Source: Clostridia bacterium (GTDB lineage: Bacteria > Bacillota > Clostridia > Oscillospirales > UBA644). Taken from it: 64,000 nt of DNA. The translations under genes and the position numbers were made by a program. This document shows positions 19,465 through 30,018 of this stretch, one piece after another (position 1 is the first letter of the stretch; every line of letters begins with the position of its first letter). The stretch lies in contig JAGASR010000028.1 in assembly GCA_017621705.1 (NCBI GenBank), positions 1 to 64,000 of the forward strand, in the 5' to 3' direction. Below the pieces are notes generated by a model. That model made no database searches, had not been told where the DNA came from, and worked only from the letters and a program-made list of their open reading frames with translations.

Positions 19465-19494
19465 AAAAGGTACAGCTTCGGCTGTACCTTTTTT
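19465..19494 (+). terminator. Rho-independent terminator of the CBM9-like gene
   Basis: AAAAGGTACAGC, TTCG tetraloop, GCTGTACCTTTTTT; 12-bp stem with U-run 20 bases after the stop. Confidence 0.92.
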
Positions 19495-19510
19495 ATACTA
19501 TAAACACGAA

Positions 19511-19542
19511 CACCACCAAGAAAATCTCTTGGTGGTGTTTTT
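19511..19542 (+). terminator. Second tandem terminator hairpin
   Basis: CACCACCAAGA / TCTTGGTGGTG, 11-bp stem, followed by TTTTT. It backs up the first terminator. Confidence 0.8.
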
Positions 19543-19551
19543 CTGTCGGTG

Positions 19552-19850
19552 GGAACTTACGAAAGGCTCCCTCCCAGAGGGAGCTGGCGCCGCAGGCGAC
19601 TGAGGGAGAGAGCGTTACAAAAGAATCAATCTAAACTTTAAGTCACGCAGGCTCCTTCCACCACTTCGTGGTCCCCCTTCCTCTCGGAGGAAGGCTTTTG
19701 CGCGCTGTTCCTCTGCGGATAGCGGGTTCGGGCTTCTGCCCGATATTGTCCAGCGTGAGCGCAGGGACGGTGCGAGACGAGCGCCGCCAAATAGCGGTGG
19801 ACGCCCACGCGCTATGCTTGCCCCAGACGCGAGCGTCGGGAAAGTGAAAA
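19552..19850. repeat. GC-rich interspersed structured repeat (MITE- or RNA-like)
   Basis: The 525-base space between the wall protein and the HTH gene holds, after the two terminators, about 300 bases that are far more GC-rich than the surroundings and full of short hairpins: GCTCCCTC/GAGGGAGC at 19566, CCTTCCTC/GAGGAAGG near 19676, CGGGC/GCCCG near 19728. It has no convincing ORF. From memory, very similar text (GGCTCCCTC...GAGGGAGC...GCCGCAGGCGACTGAGGGAG) recurs between genes in many gut Clostridia, so an interspersed, non-coding mobile repeat is the best reading. The exact ends are uncertain. Confidence 0.6.
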
Positions 19851-19897
19851 AATGTTTTCTCAACCATGGGTTGCATTGCGTTTCGAAAAACAAGTTA

Positions 19898-19926
19898 TTG
19901 TCTTTGTGTTTAATGTATGCTATAAT
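19898..19926 (+). promoter_or_regulatory. Sigma-A promoter for the HTH regulator
   Basis: TTGTCT, 17-bp spacer, TATAAT; about 40 bases before ATG 19970. Confidence 0.65.
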
Positions 19927-19969
19927 AATACCAGAATTCGGATTCAATAAATTTCAAGAGGGGATTCTA

Positions 19970-21046
19970 ATGACCATAGGTGAAAAAATTAAAGAATTAC
20001 GAAAAAAGAATGATTTGACACAGGAAAAACTTGCGGATTATCTTTGCGTTTCTTATCAAGCGGTGTCGAAATGGGAGTGCGGATTATCAAGTCCTGATTT
20101 ATCTTTAATCGTACCTCTCGCCAAGCTACTACGCGTAACCACAGACGAGTTGCTCGGCATGACTCCTCCGGAAACAGACAATAGAAAACTTGAATATGAT
20201 GCGTTGTATGAAAAGGCTCACAAGTCCGAACAGTTAGAAATCGCACAAAAGGCAACGCGGGAATACCCGGGCGAACTAAAATATATAAATTGGCAGGCAA
20301 GTTGTCTGTATATGCTAGCATACGACAATTATACTACACAAGATAAGTTCTATGAAGATCTCGAAAAAGCCTTGAAATTAAGATTTGTTGTATTTGAAAA
20401 TGCCACCGATGAAAAACTGAAGAATAGTGCGCTCGCAGGTATTGTTATGAATTTAGCTGCTTTGCGGAGAAATGATGAGGCAAAAAAATATGCAGAAATG
20501 TATACGAAAGAGCTCACATTAGATAAAGACACTGTAATGGGTTGGACACTAACCGGTGAAGAAAAAAACAAACATTCACAGAAGATTTTAATGGGACATC
20601 TTGACGGTATGCTGCGAATACTCGTTAATAAAGCTGATTCTAAGAATCCTAATCTAAAGGATTTGGAATATTTGGAATGTGCCGAGAATGCAATTCACAG
20701 TATGATTCCGAGTGGAGAATATAATCGTTATTATGATGATTTGATTGATATAGCAATTTACAAAGCACAGATATATACTTTTACAGATCCGCAAAAGGCA
20801 ATCAAAGAACTCGAAAAAGCACGTAATTATGCGCTCGCCTTTGATGATTTGTTTATGCTTGAACCGACTGCTATTTCTTATAATTCTCCGTATTTTAATT
20901 TACTGAGCTTTGATTCAGCAGATCTATTAGTATACGGTTCTCTTGAGGACAATAAGCGCATCGATAACTTTAAGTGGTGGTTATCAGGTAAGTGTTTTGA
21001 CGCTATTAGAGAACTTAGCCAATTTCAACAACTTGCAAATAATTGA
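19970..21046 (+). CDS. XRE-type helix-turn-helix regulator with helical-repeat C-terminal domain
   Basis: A 358-residue protein. Residues 1-66 form a Cro/C1-type HTH (IGEKIKELRKK, LTQEKLADYL, VSYQAVSKWECG), followed by about 290 residues of alpha-helical, TPR-like sequence without a recognised enzymatic motif. Such proteins are Clostridia regulators that sense a peptide or small ligand through the helical domain, but ligand and targets are unknown. ATG 19970 is preferred over the longer frame because it begins the canonical HTH and follows AAGAGGGG. It is monocistronic, with its own promoter and terminator. Confidence 0.85.
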   Translation: MTIGEKIKELRKKNDLTQEKLADYLCVSYQAVSKWECGLSSPDLSLIVPLAKLLRVTTDELLGMTPPETDNRKLEYDALYEKAHKSEQLEIAQKATREYPGELKYINWQASCLYMLAYDNYTTQDKFYEDLEKALKLRFVVFENATDEKLKNSALAGIVMNLAALRRNDEAKKYAEMYTKELTLDKDTVMGWTLTGEEKNKHSQKILMGHLDGMLRILVNKADSKNPNLKDLEYLECAENAIHSMIPSGEYNRYYDDLIDIAIYKAQIYTFTDPQKAIKELEKARNYALAFDDLFMLEPTAISYNSPYFNLLSFDSADLLVYGSLEDNKRIDNFKWWLSGKCFDAIRELSQFQQLANN

Positions 21047-21052
21047 TATATC

Positions 21053-21075
21053 GCCCCGCCTTGTGCGGGGCTTTT
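21053..21075 (+). terminator. Terminator of the HTH regulator gene
   Basis: GCCCCGC / GCGGGGC with a CTTGT loop, followed by TTTTC, seven bases after the stop. Confidence 0.85.
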
Positions 21076-21183
21076 CTTTGCTTTCTGCATATCAAAAAGC
21101 CACCACGAAAATGTGATGGCTAAATTCAATTTTACCGCTAATTTTGCAGACTCTCGGCTATACCTTTTTTGTTTACCTATAAT

Positions 21184-21217
21184 AAGAACGAAGTGAGATC
21201 AAGATCACTTCGTTCTT
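21184..21217 (-). terminator. Terminator hairpin after the minus-strand GH127 gene
   Basis: Perfect 13-bp stem AAGAACGAAGTGA / TCACTTCGTTCTT with an 8-base loop, 11 bases after the GH127 stop; TTATTAT follows on the minus strand. Confidence 0.75.
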
Positions 21218-21227
21218 AATTTATGTT

Positions 21228-23039
21228 TTATTCTTCAACAAACGGCATTTCTGTCATTCTGAGTTTTGCGCATCCATAAGGATACATATCTATAGTTTCC
21301 TCTTCCCCTATCGGTTTTGTAGAACCGGGAATCTTTGCGCAAACGGAATCATAACCGTCTTCAAAGCCCCAATCTATCTTTTTAAATTTTGCCTTAATAG
21401 TAACAGCAGGACTTTCGGAAGAGAACGGGATATCTGCAACAGGATGACGTTCAACTGAAAGGTAACCGTCACTAAAGCCATAGTTCCAATCTGATTTACC
21501 GACATACTCGTAGTCACAGTATGGGAATTTACGTTCGACATTGTTTCTTGTGTATTCATACATTACTTTATCATACTTGATGGGTAACGAGAATACAAGT
21601 GAACCGCATTTAACATTTTTAAGGCCGTACGGACGGTTTACGAAATAAGGAACAGTATCAAAAGAAATGTTGATCGTCATATCAGAATTCTGTTCAATAT
21701 CAAAACATATATCTGAACATTTTTCTTTTTTGTCGCCGTTGACAGTTATGTTTTCAGCAAAGGACGGTATTCTTACCTTGAATTTGAACGGTCTGTCCGA
21801 TTTGATTTTATATGTAAAAGTATTCTCAAACGGATAATTTGTTTCAAGAGAAATTGAAATTCCGTTATCGTTAAGTTCTGAAGGAACAGGGAATACGTTA
21901 ACAACAGTATCTCCGTCGTGCATAAAGGCAGAAAGCGCAAATTTGGGCCAACCCTGGTGAAGATTAGAGGTACAGCAACCGTAACTCGGCTCAAGACCGA
22001 AGATATGAGCTTCATTATTATTTGTTCTGAAAAGAGATTTGCCGGGGAATCTGATGCATGCGATCTGATTACTCATCTGGTCATACTGATGTGTCCACAT
22101 ATCATCGCTGATAGTTGCAGGCAAAGCGTTGAAAGCAAGAACCTCAATACGTTCTGCCCATTTGGGATCTCCTGTATACGCATAAAGATGTTCAAACGAA
22201 TACATTTGATCGACTACGGCGCAAAGTTCTGTTCCCTGAATAGGACTTAGACCGGAAAGGCATTCGTCGCCTGTAAAAAGACCGACGGGAGTTCCATTAT
22301 ATTTATACAGAACATCGTAAAGTTTTTCAGCAAGATCAGTATATTCGTTGCCCAAAATATCACAGGAAACAGCTTCCTGTTTTAACATCATAACAAGATT
22401 TACGATATGGGTATCGAAAGTCCATTTATTAAGAGGACGTTTCCACTGCGGAATAAACTCGTTATAATCAGCGCCTTGCGCTTTAACAAGTTTTGCAAGA
22501 TCGTCTATCCACGGTTCATTGAAATGTTCTTTAATGAAATTTATACCAATAAAACATTCAAACCAACGGTGTCTTCCCCATCCAAAAAGCTTTAAAGCGC
22601 CGGAAGAGAGGAGGTCATAGAGGTTTTTGAGTATATCATAAACAACTTTCTTAATACGTTCGTCACCGGAGCAATCATAGTAAACAATAAGAACTTTTGA
22701 GATCAGATAGATTACCCACGGGTCGTAAGTGGATATTTTATCTTCATCGCAAGGACAGATCCAGCCGCTGGGTTTCTGCTTTGCAATGATATGGTCAACG
22801 TATTTTTTTGCACGGGAGATCAGTTCGTCATTCTCGAGAAGATATGCGAGGGGAATAAATCCGTCAAGCCAATAAGGAAGACGCTCCCAACCTTCTGCGG
22901 TCCCCCCTACCCAACCGCTGTCTCGGACGTCGGGCCAAACTTTATCAAGATTGCCGCTCAAGCCTTCCGCCTGAATTTTAAGCTGTTTCAGAAGCCAACC
23001 GTTCGGTTTAAGCTGCTTTGAAGTATAAAATTTATACAT
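21228..23039 (-). CDS. GH127-family (DUF1680) beta-L-arabinofuranosidase-like protein
   Basis: A 603-residue member of the DUF1680/GH127 (or related GH146-type) group, which release L-arabinofuranose by a Cys-nucleophile, zinc-dependent mechanism. The (alpha/alpha)6 barrel carries GTELCAVVDQMYSFEHL at about 300-316 and PSYGCCTSNLHQGWPKF at about 370-386, the region of the Cys motif; two C-terminal beta domains follow. There is no signal peptide. The start at 23039 has GGAGG five bases upstream; an upstream in-frame ATG at 23123 overlaps the ACT gene and lacks an RBS. The substrate may differ from the second GH127 at 61610, with which it shares limited sequence. Confidence 0.82.
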   Translation of the reverse strand: MYKFYTSKQLKPNGWLLKQLKIQAEGLSGNLDKVWPDVRDSGWVGGTAEGWERLPYWLDGFIPLAYLLENDELISRAKKYVDHIIAKQKPSGWICPCDEDKISTYDPWVIYLISKVLIVYYDCSGDERIKKVVYDILKNLYDLLSSGALKLFGWGRHRWFECFIGINFIKEHFNEPWIDDLAKLVKAQGADYNEFIPQWKRPLNKWTFDTHIVNLVMMLKQEAVSCDILGNEYTDLAEKLYDVLYKYNGTPVGLFTGDECLSGLSPIQGTELCAVVDQMYSFEHLYAYTGDPKWAERIEVLAFNALPATISDDMWTHQYDQMSNQIACIRFPGKSLFRTNNNEAHIFGLEPSYGCCTSNLHQGWPKFALSAFMHDGDTVVNVFPVPSELNDNGISISLETNYPFENTFTYKIKSDRPFKFKVRIPSFAENITVNGDKKEKCSDICFDIEQNSDMTINISFDTVPYFVNRPYGLKNVKCGSLVFSLPIKYDKVMYEYTRNNVERKFPYCDYEYVGKSDWNYGFSDGYLSVERHPVADIPFSSESPAVTIKAKFKKIDWGFEDGYDSVCAKIPGSTKPIGEEETIDMYPYGCAKLRMTEMPFVEE

Positions 23040-23063
23040 ATTTACCTCCATATAAATAAGAAT

Positions 23064-23087
23064 CCGGCTCGGAAAAGCTCCGAACCG
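23064..23087 (-). terminator. Hairpin after the ACT-domain gene
   Basis: CCGGCTCGGA / TCCGAACCGG stem with one mismatch and a short loop. It separates the lysine operon from the GH127 gene, perhaps only partially, as no U-run follows. Confidence 0.5.
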
Positions 23088-23098
23088 GAGATAATAAT

Positions 23099-23587
23099 TC
23101 AGATATTTTTTATACCGAAACAATCCTCAAGCATATCGCAGGCAACAGAATACTGTGCTTCGTCAATAAGGCAGGATATTTTAGTTTCGGAAGTCGTTAT
23201 AAGTTTGATCATAATGTTTTTAGAGCCGAATGCTCTGAAAACAAATGATGCAACGCCGCAACGTTCTCGCATAGCTTCGCCCGCAAAAGTAATCTTGCAG
23301 TTTTTCGTATTTATATCAGTGCGAAGCTCGGGATAAGAATTCTTAAAGAAACCGATCGTGGAAAGAACGCTCGAAAGATCTTCATCGTTTGCAGAAAAAG
23401 AAACAGTCTGATAAACACCCGAAGAAGGATTAAGAGAAATCATATCCACATTAACACCGTTATCAGCAAGGCATTCGAAGATTTTCGCAACGCTTTCGGA
23501 GTTATTGGGAAGATTGTAAACTGTAACGAGAGTTATTTCATTATCAACATTAACGGAAGTTATAATATCTTTGATATCGTACTGCAT
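23099..23587 (-). CDS. Free-standing two-ACT-domain protein (aspartokinase regulatory-domain-like)
   Basis: A 162-residue protein made of two ACT modules (about 17-80 and 95-160): EITLVTVYNLPNNSESVAKI and CKITFAGEAMRERCGVASFV. It looks like the C-terminal amino-acid-sensing half of aspartokinase without the kinase domain. Downstream of asd, dapA and dapB in a lysine-riboswitch operon, it may be a regulatory subunit for a catalytic aspartokinase encoded elsewhere, or an independent sensor of lysine or threonine. It follows dapB by 15 bases. Function is inferred only. Confidence 0.8.
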   Translation of the reverse strand: MQYDIKDIITSVNVDNEITLVTVYNLPNNSESVAKIFECLADNGVNVDMISLNPSSGVYQTVSFSANDEDLSSVLSTIGFFKNSYPELRTDINTKNCKITFAGEAMRERCGVASFVFRAFGSKNIMIKLITTSETKISCLIDEAQYSVACDMLEDCFGIKNI

Positions 23588-23602
23588 AAAATACTCCTTA
23601 AA

Positions 23603-24364
23603 TCAATCTATAGTATCTTTCATTGAATACATTCCGGCGGACTTGTCCGAAATAAAGAGTGCGGCACGTAATGCGCCGAAAGCGAAAATTTTTCTTGAAC
23701 CTGCGCTGTGGCTGATTGTTATTACTTCATCTTCGCCTGCAAAAATTACGTCATGTTCGCCAACTATCGTTCCGCCGCGAACGGAATGAATACCGATCTC
23801 ATTTTTAGAACGGGGACGGCGTTCGCTATGACGGTCGTATACATACTGAAGTTCACGTTCATCTGCCTCTGCAACGGAATCAGCAAGCATAAGAGCTGTT
23901 CCGGAAGGAGCGTCAAGCTTGCGGTTATGATGCTTTTCCACGATCTCAACATCATAGTCCGCTCCGAGAGCTGCAGCAGCTTTCTTTATAAGTTCGGATA
24001 CGAGACTTACACCGATAGACATATTGGGAGAGAAGAATACGGGGATCTTTTCTGCTGCGGCTGAGATCTCTTTTTTCTGTTCGGCACTGTATCCTGTTGT
24101 AGCGAGAACAATGGGAACAGAATATTTGCAAGCGTATGCAAGAACGTCAGTCAAAAGAGAAGGATGCGAAAAATCTATTACAGCATCAACGGGAGCTGTC
24201 ACATTATCAATAGATCTGTATACGGGAAAAGGTTCGCCATTACCCTCTTTAATGTCAACACCTGCACAGATGCGGACTTTGGATGAAAAGCGATCGGACG
24301 CAGCGATCTCGGCAATCATTTTACCCATGACACCGCGACAGCCGCAAAGCAGAATATCAATCAT
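23603..24364 (-). CDS. dapB: 4-hydroxy-tetrahydrodipicolinate reductase
   Basis: A 253-residue DapB, which reduces 4-hydroxy-tetrahydrodipicolinate with NAD(P)H in the diaminopimelate/lysine pathway. The N-terminal nucleotide-binding motif is ILLCGCRGVMGKM. The family signature EKHHNRKLDAPSGTALMLAD carries the catalytic-type His and Lys. The C-terminal HSVRGGTIVGEHDVIFAGEDE is also diagnostic. It is third in the asd-dapA-dapB-ACT operon, 33 bases after dapA. Confidence 0.96.
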   Translation of the reverse strand: MIDILLCGCRGVMGKMIAEIAASDRFSSKVRICAGVDIKEGNGEPFPVYRSIDNVTAPVDAVIDFSHPSLLTDVLAYACKYSVPIVLATTGYSAEQKKEISAAAEKIPVFFSPNMSIGVSLVSELIKKAAAALGADYDVEIVEKHHNRKLDAPSGTALMLADSVAEADERELQYVYDRHSERRPRSKNEIGIHSVRGGTIVGEHDVIFAGEDEVITISHSAGSRKIFAFGALRAALFISDKSAGMYSMKDTID

Positions 24365-24397
24365 TTAAAATTCCTCACAGTTATGTTCTTTTAGTAA

Positions 24398-25279
24398 TTA
24401 TTTAACCTCATCAATAGCAGCTTTGAGCTTTGCAAGATTTGTTTCGCTCATTTCATAGAGAGGCAGGCGACATTCACCGACATCAAATCCCAGAATATTC
24501 ATAGCAGCCTTAACGGGAATGGGATTTGTCTCACAGAAGAGAGCATCGACGAGGTTAGAATGTTTGATCTGAAGATCAGCAGATGCTTCGACGTTTCCGC
24601 GGAAATATTCTTCACAGATATTATGGGTCTCTCTGGGTTTGATATTAGAAAGAACAGAGATAACACCTTTAGCACCGAGAGAGAGCATGGGAGTGATAAG
24701 GCCGTCTTCACCTGAATAGATATCGAGATCGTCTCCGCAGAGGTATTTGATACGTACGACATCGGCGAGATTTCCGCTTGCTTCTTTTGTAGCAACGATA
24801 TTGGGATGTTTGGAAAGTTCTTTATATGTATCGGGGGTAATAGTCATACCTGTTCTGCCGGGCACATTATAAAGGATCATAGGAAGATCAACAGCATCGG
24901 CAATAGCGGTAAAATGCTTGATAAGACCGCGCTGGGTTGTTTTATTGTAATAGGGAGTTACGTTAAGGGATGCATCGGCACCGACTTCTTTTGCGTAACG
25001 GGTAAGTTCGATCGAATATGCGGTATCGTTACTGCCGGTACCTGCGATAACGGGAACTCTGCCTGCTACTTTGTCAACAGCAAATTTTATTTCTTCACGA
25101 TGTTCGTCATCGGTAAGAGTGGATGCTTCACCTGTAGTACCGCAGATGATAATAGCATCTGTGCCGTTTGCAATCTGATATTCGATGAGTTCGCCGAGCT
25201 TGTCGTAATTAACAGAGAGGTCACTGTTAAACGGGGTTACGATAGCGACTCCGGCGCCTGTAAAAATAGTTTTCTTCAT
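24398..25279 (-). CDS. dapA: 4-hydroxy-tetrahydrodipicolinate synthase
   Basis: A 293-residue DapA that condenses pyruvate with aspartate semialdehyde. Typical motifs are IICGTTGEASTLTDDEH, the Tyr motif ILYNVPGRTGM, and the Schiff-base Lys in VATKEASGN. Length equals the family norm. It lies 23 bases after asd and is under the same lysine riboswitch. Confidence 0.97.
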   Translation of the reverse strand: MKKTIFTGAGVAIVTPFNSDLSVNYDKLGELIEYQIANGTDAIIICGTTGEASTLTDDEHREEIKFAVDKVAGRVPVIAGTGSNDTAYSIELTRYAKEVGADASLNVTPYYNKTTQRGLIKHFTAIADAVDLPMILYNVPGRTGMTITPDTYKELSKHPNIVATKEASGNLADVVRIKYLCGDDLDIYSGEDGLITPMLSLGAKGVISVLSNIKPRETHNICEEYFRGNVEASADLQIKHSNLVDALFCETNPIPVKAAMNILGFDVGECRLPLYEMSETNLAKLKAAIDEVK

Positions 25280-25302
25280 TAAAATTTCTCCGTCAATGTA
25301 AA

Positions 25303-26382
25303 TTAATCAAAATAACCTTTTGCGGCATAAAGTTCTGCCATTTCAATAGCACCGCCTGCAGCGCCGCGAAGGGTATTGTGAGAAAGGGAAACAAATTTAT
25401 AGTCGAACTGAGAATCCTCGCGGAGACGACCGATGGAAACAGCCATACCGCCTTCAAGATTACGGTGAAGTTTTGCCTGAGGATAATTCTCTTCTTCGAA
25501 ATAGTTAAGGAACTGCTTGGGAGCGGAGGGAAGACCGAGCTTCTGAGGTTCACCCTGATAGTTGCGCCAGATTTCAATGATCTCTTCTTTGGAAGGTTTG
25601 TTTTCAAAAGAAGCAAATACAGCGGCAAAGTGTCCGTCGGAAACTGGAACACGGAGACACTGAGTTGTTATAAGAGGAGCTTTTGCGGAAACGATCTTGC
25701 CGTCTTCAACAGTACCCCAGACTTTGAGCGGTTCTTTTTCGGATTTTTCTTCTTCGCCTGAAATGAAGGGAATGAGATTGTCTACCATTTCGGGCCATGT
25801 TTCAAAAGTCTTACCCGCACCGGAGATTGCCTGATAAGTACAAGCAAGAACTTTGGTTATACCGAATTTACGGAGAGGTTCAAGAGCGGGAACGTAGCTC
25901 TGAATGGAGCAGTTTGATTTAACGGAAATAAAGCCTCTCTTGGTACCTAGTCTCTTTTTCTGAGCAGCGATAACTTCGATATGTTCGGGGTTGATCTCGG
26001 GAACGATCATCGGAACGTCATCGGTAAAACGGTTTGCGGAGTTATTGGACATTACGGGACATTCGTGTTTAGCGTATGCTTCTTCGAGAGCTTTTATTTC
26101 ATCTTTTTTCATATCTACAGCACAGAAAACGAAGTCTACGGAAGAAGTGATGTTTTCGATATCCGCAGTAGCATCCTGAACAACGATATTCTTCATTTTT
26201 TCGGGCATAGGGGTAGACATAAGCCAACGGTTGCCGACAGCTTCTTCGTAAGTTTTGCCTGCGGAACGGGCAGAAGCGGCAAGAGCGGTTACTGTAAACC
26301 AAGGATGATTTTCAAGTAAGGTCGCAAAGCGCTGACCTACCATACCGGTAGCGCCGATAATTGCAACGTTATAATTTTTCAT
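25303..26382 (-). CDS. asd: Aspartate-semialdehyde dehydrogenase
   Basis: A 359-residue Asd reducing aspartyl-phosphate to the semialdehyde shared by lysine, threonine and methionine synthesis. The nucleotide-binding start is IIGATGMVGQRFATLLENHP. The catalytic Cys is in VKSNCSIQSYVPALEPLRKF. The later SDGHFAAVF carries the active-site His. It is the longer type also seen in archaea and many Clostridia. It is the first gene after a lysine riboswitch, with RBS GGAGAAAG before the ATG. Confidence 0.95.
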   Translation of the reverse strand: MKNYNVAIIGATGMVGQRFATLLENHPWFTVTALAASARSAGKTYEEAVGNRWLMSTPMPEKMKNIVVQDATADIENITSSVDFVFCAVDMKKDEIKALEEAYAKHECPVMSNNSANRFTDDVPMIVPEINPEHIEVIAAQKKRLGTKRGFISVKSNCSIQSYVPALEPLRKFGITKVLACTYQAISGAGKTFETWPEMVDNLIPFISGEEEKSEKEPLKVWGTVEDGKIVSAKAPLITTQCLRVPVSDGHFAAVFASFENKPSKEEIIEIWRNYQGEPQKLGLPSAPKQFLNYFEEENYPQAKLHRNLEGGMAVSIGRLREDSQFDYKFVSLSHNTLRGAAGGAIEMAELYAAKGYFD

Positions 26383-26411
26383 TGTAATCTTTCTCCAGTC
26401 TCATTATATGC

Positions 26412-26437
26412 AAAACGACGGAATATGCTTCCGTCGT
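26412..26437 (-). terminator. Riboswitch expression-platform terminator
   Basis: On the minus strand ACGACGGAA, GCATA loop, TTCCGTCGT, then TTTTG; lies between the lysine aptamer and the asd start, as expected for transcription-attenuating L-boxes. Confidence 0.85.
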
Positions 26438-26461
26438 CAATAAAATACATAGTTATATTTA

Positions 26462-26655
26462 TCGCAACAGATAGCTCAATACCGATAATCTCGGTAACAG
26501 CCGAGCAGTTATTCACTGAACGTCCGGACAATGAAGCCTCCTGCTCATCCATTTCCTCGGCGATGGCACCTTTTTTTCGCTGCTGACAGGAACAACAATC
26601 CGAAATTTCTCGAAATTAAGCGAAATACTTATTGACAACGCACCTCTATCAAGTT
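26462..26655 (-). promoter_or_regulatory. Lysine riboswitch (L-box) controlling asd-dapA-dapB-ACT
   Basis: Read on the minus strand, the leader begins GATAGAGGTGCG and ends GAGCTATCTGTTGCG, so GATAG and CTATC close the P1 stem. Internal L-box core elements are present in order: AAGGTGCCATCGCCGAGG, the CCGGACGTTCAGTGAATAA segment and GGCTGTTACCGAG. A terminator hairpin follows. Lysine binding would favour the terminator and shut off the operon. This is established behaviour of the class applied here by sequence pattern. The 385-base gene-free stretch 26383-26767 is thus explained. Confidence 0.93.
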
Positions 26656-26662
26656 ATAATTA

Positions 26663-26691
26663 AGTATAGCAGATTTTATGCGATATGTCAA
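26663..26691 (-). promoter_or_regulatory. Promoter of the lysine operon
   Basis: On the minus strand TTGACA, 17-bp spacer, TATACT; the predicted start point is at the first bases of the riboswitch. Confidence 0.88.
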
Positions 26692-26767
26692 CACCGACAC
26701 GCAAAATTTACAATAAAAGACAAAAACATGAAATACAAATCACATATTTGATTTACTGAGGAGAAAC

Positions 26768-27808
26768 ATGGATCTTCACGATTTTTATTACGATCTTCCC
26801 GAAGAGCTTATTGCTCAGCATCCCGCAGAGAAAAGAGATCTTTCGAGACTTATGTTCCTTGATAAAGAAACGGGGAAAGTCCGTCACGGAACATTCAGAG
26901 ATATACTTGATTGCTTTGAAGAAGGCGACTGCCTTATACTTAATGACTCACGAGTTATTCCTGCACGTCTGTTTGCAAAAAGAGTTCCTGACGGCGCAGA
27001 TATTGAAGTTTTCCTTCTTCGTCCGGCAGATAATTCAAACACATGGGAATGTCTCGTTAAACCCGGAAAAAAAATGAAGGTCGGAACCAAGATCGATGTT
27101 TGCGGAGTTCCGGGCGAAGTCCTTTCGGTTCTCGAAAGCGGAAACAGAATGATCCGCTTTGACTTTGACGGAGACTTTCGAAGCAAGCTTGACGAGATAG
27201 GTCAGATTCCCCTGCCCCCATATATTACGGAAGAGCAGGAAGACTATGGCAGATATCAAACAGTATATGCCAAATACGACGGATCTGTCGCTGCCCCTAC
27301 CGCCGGACTTCATTTTACGGAAGAAGTTCTTGATGAATTAAGAAAAAAAGGTGTAGAAATCGGATTTATTACACTGCATGTAGGGCTCGGCACTTTCAGA
27401 CCTGTTAAAACAGAAAAGATTGAAGAACATCAGATGCACTCCGAGTTTTTCATTCTTCCCGAAAAGACTGCTGAAATAATCAATAAAGCGAAAGCGAACG
27501 GTCACAGAGTTACAGCAGTCGGAACGACCTGCACGAGAACGCTCGAAACCGCAGGATGCCGTCTGCATATATCAAAAGACAATTTTGAGCTCAAAGAAAT
27601 GTCCGGAGAAACAGATATATTCATATATCCGCCTTACGAATTTAAGGTAGTCGACAGACTTATAACAAACTTCCATTTACCCGAAAGTACGCTTATAATG
27701 CTCATTTCGGCACTTGCAGGAAGAGAAAATGTTCTTGCGGCATACGAAGAAGCCGTAAAAGAAAGATACAGATTCTTCTCCTTCGGCGATGCGATGTTTA
27801 TAGGATAA
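26768..27808 (+). CDS. queA: S-adenosylmethionine:tRNA ribosyltransferase-isomerase
   Basis: A 346-residue QueA that transfers and isomerises the ribosyl moiety of SAM onto preQ1-modified tRNA to form epoxyqueuosine. Diagnostic stretches are FYYDLPEELIAQHPAEKRD at the N-terminus, LILNDSRVIPARL, AAPTAGLHFTEE, and the late TNFHLPESTLIMLISALAG. RBS GAGGAGAAAC is directly upstream. It starts a four-gene run with an AlkZ-like gene and tgt. Confidence 0.97.
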   Translation: MDLHDFYYDLPEELIAQHPAEKRDLSRLMFLDKETGKVRHGTFRDILDCFEEGDCLILNDSRVIPARLFAKRVPDGADIEVFLLRPADNSNTWECLVKPGKKMKVGTKIDVCGVPGEVLSVLESGNRMIRFDFDGDFRSKLDEIGQIPLPPYITEEQEDYGRYQTVYAKYDGSVAAPTAGLHFTEEVLDELRKKGVEIGFITLHVGLGTFRPVKTEKIEEHQMHSEFFILPEKTAEIINKAKANGHRVTAVGTTCTRTLETAGCRLHISKDNFELKEMSGETDIFIYPPYEFKVVDRLITNFHLPESTLIMLISALAGRENVLAAYEEAVKERYRFFSFGDAMFIG

Positions 27809-27809
27809 A

Positions 27810-30015
<2,206 letters not shown>

Positions 30016-30018
30016 GAA

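Noticed and set aside
19615..19947. 110-codon minus-strand ORF in the GC-rich repeat
   Set aside because: Arg/Ser/Gly-rich translation of hairpin sequence with no RBS; better explained as non-coding repeat.
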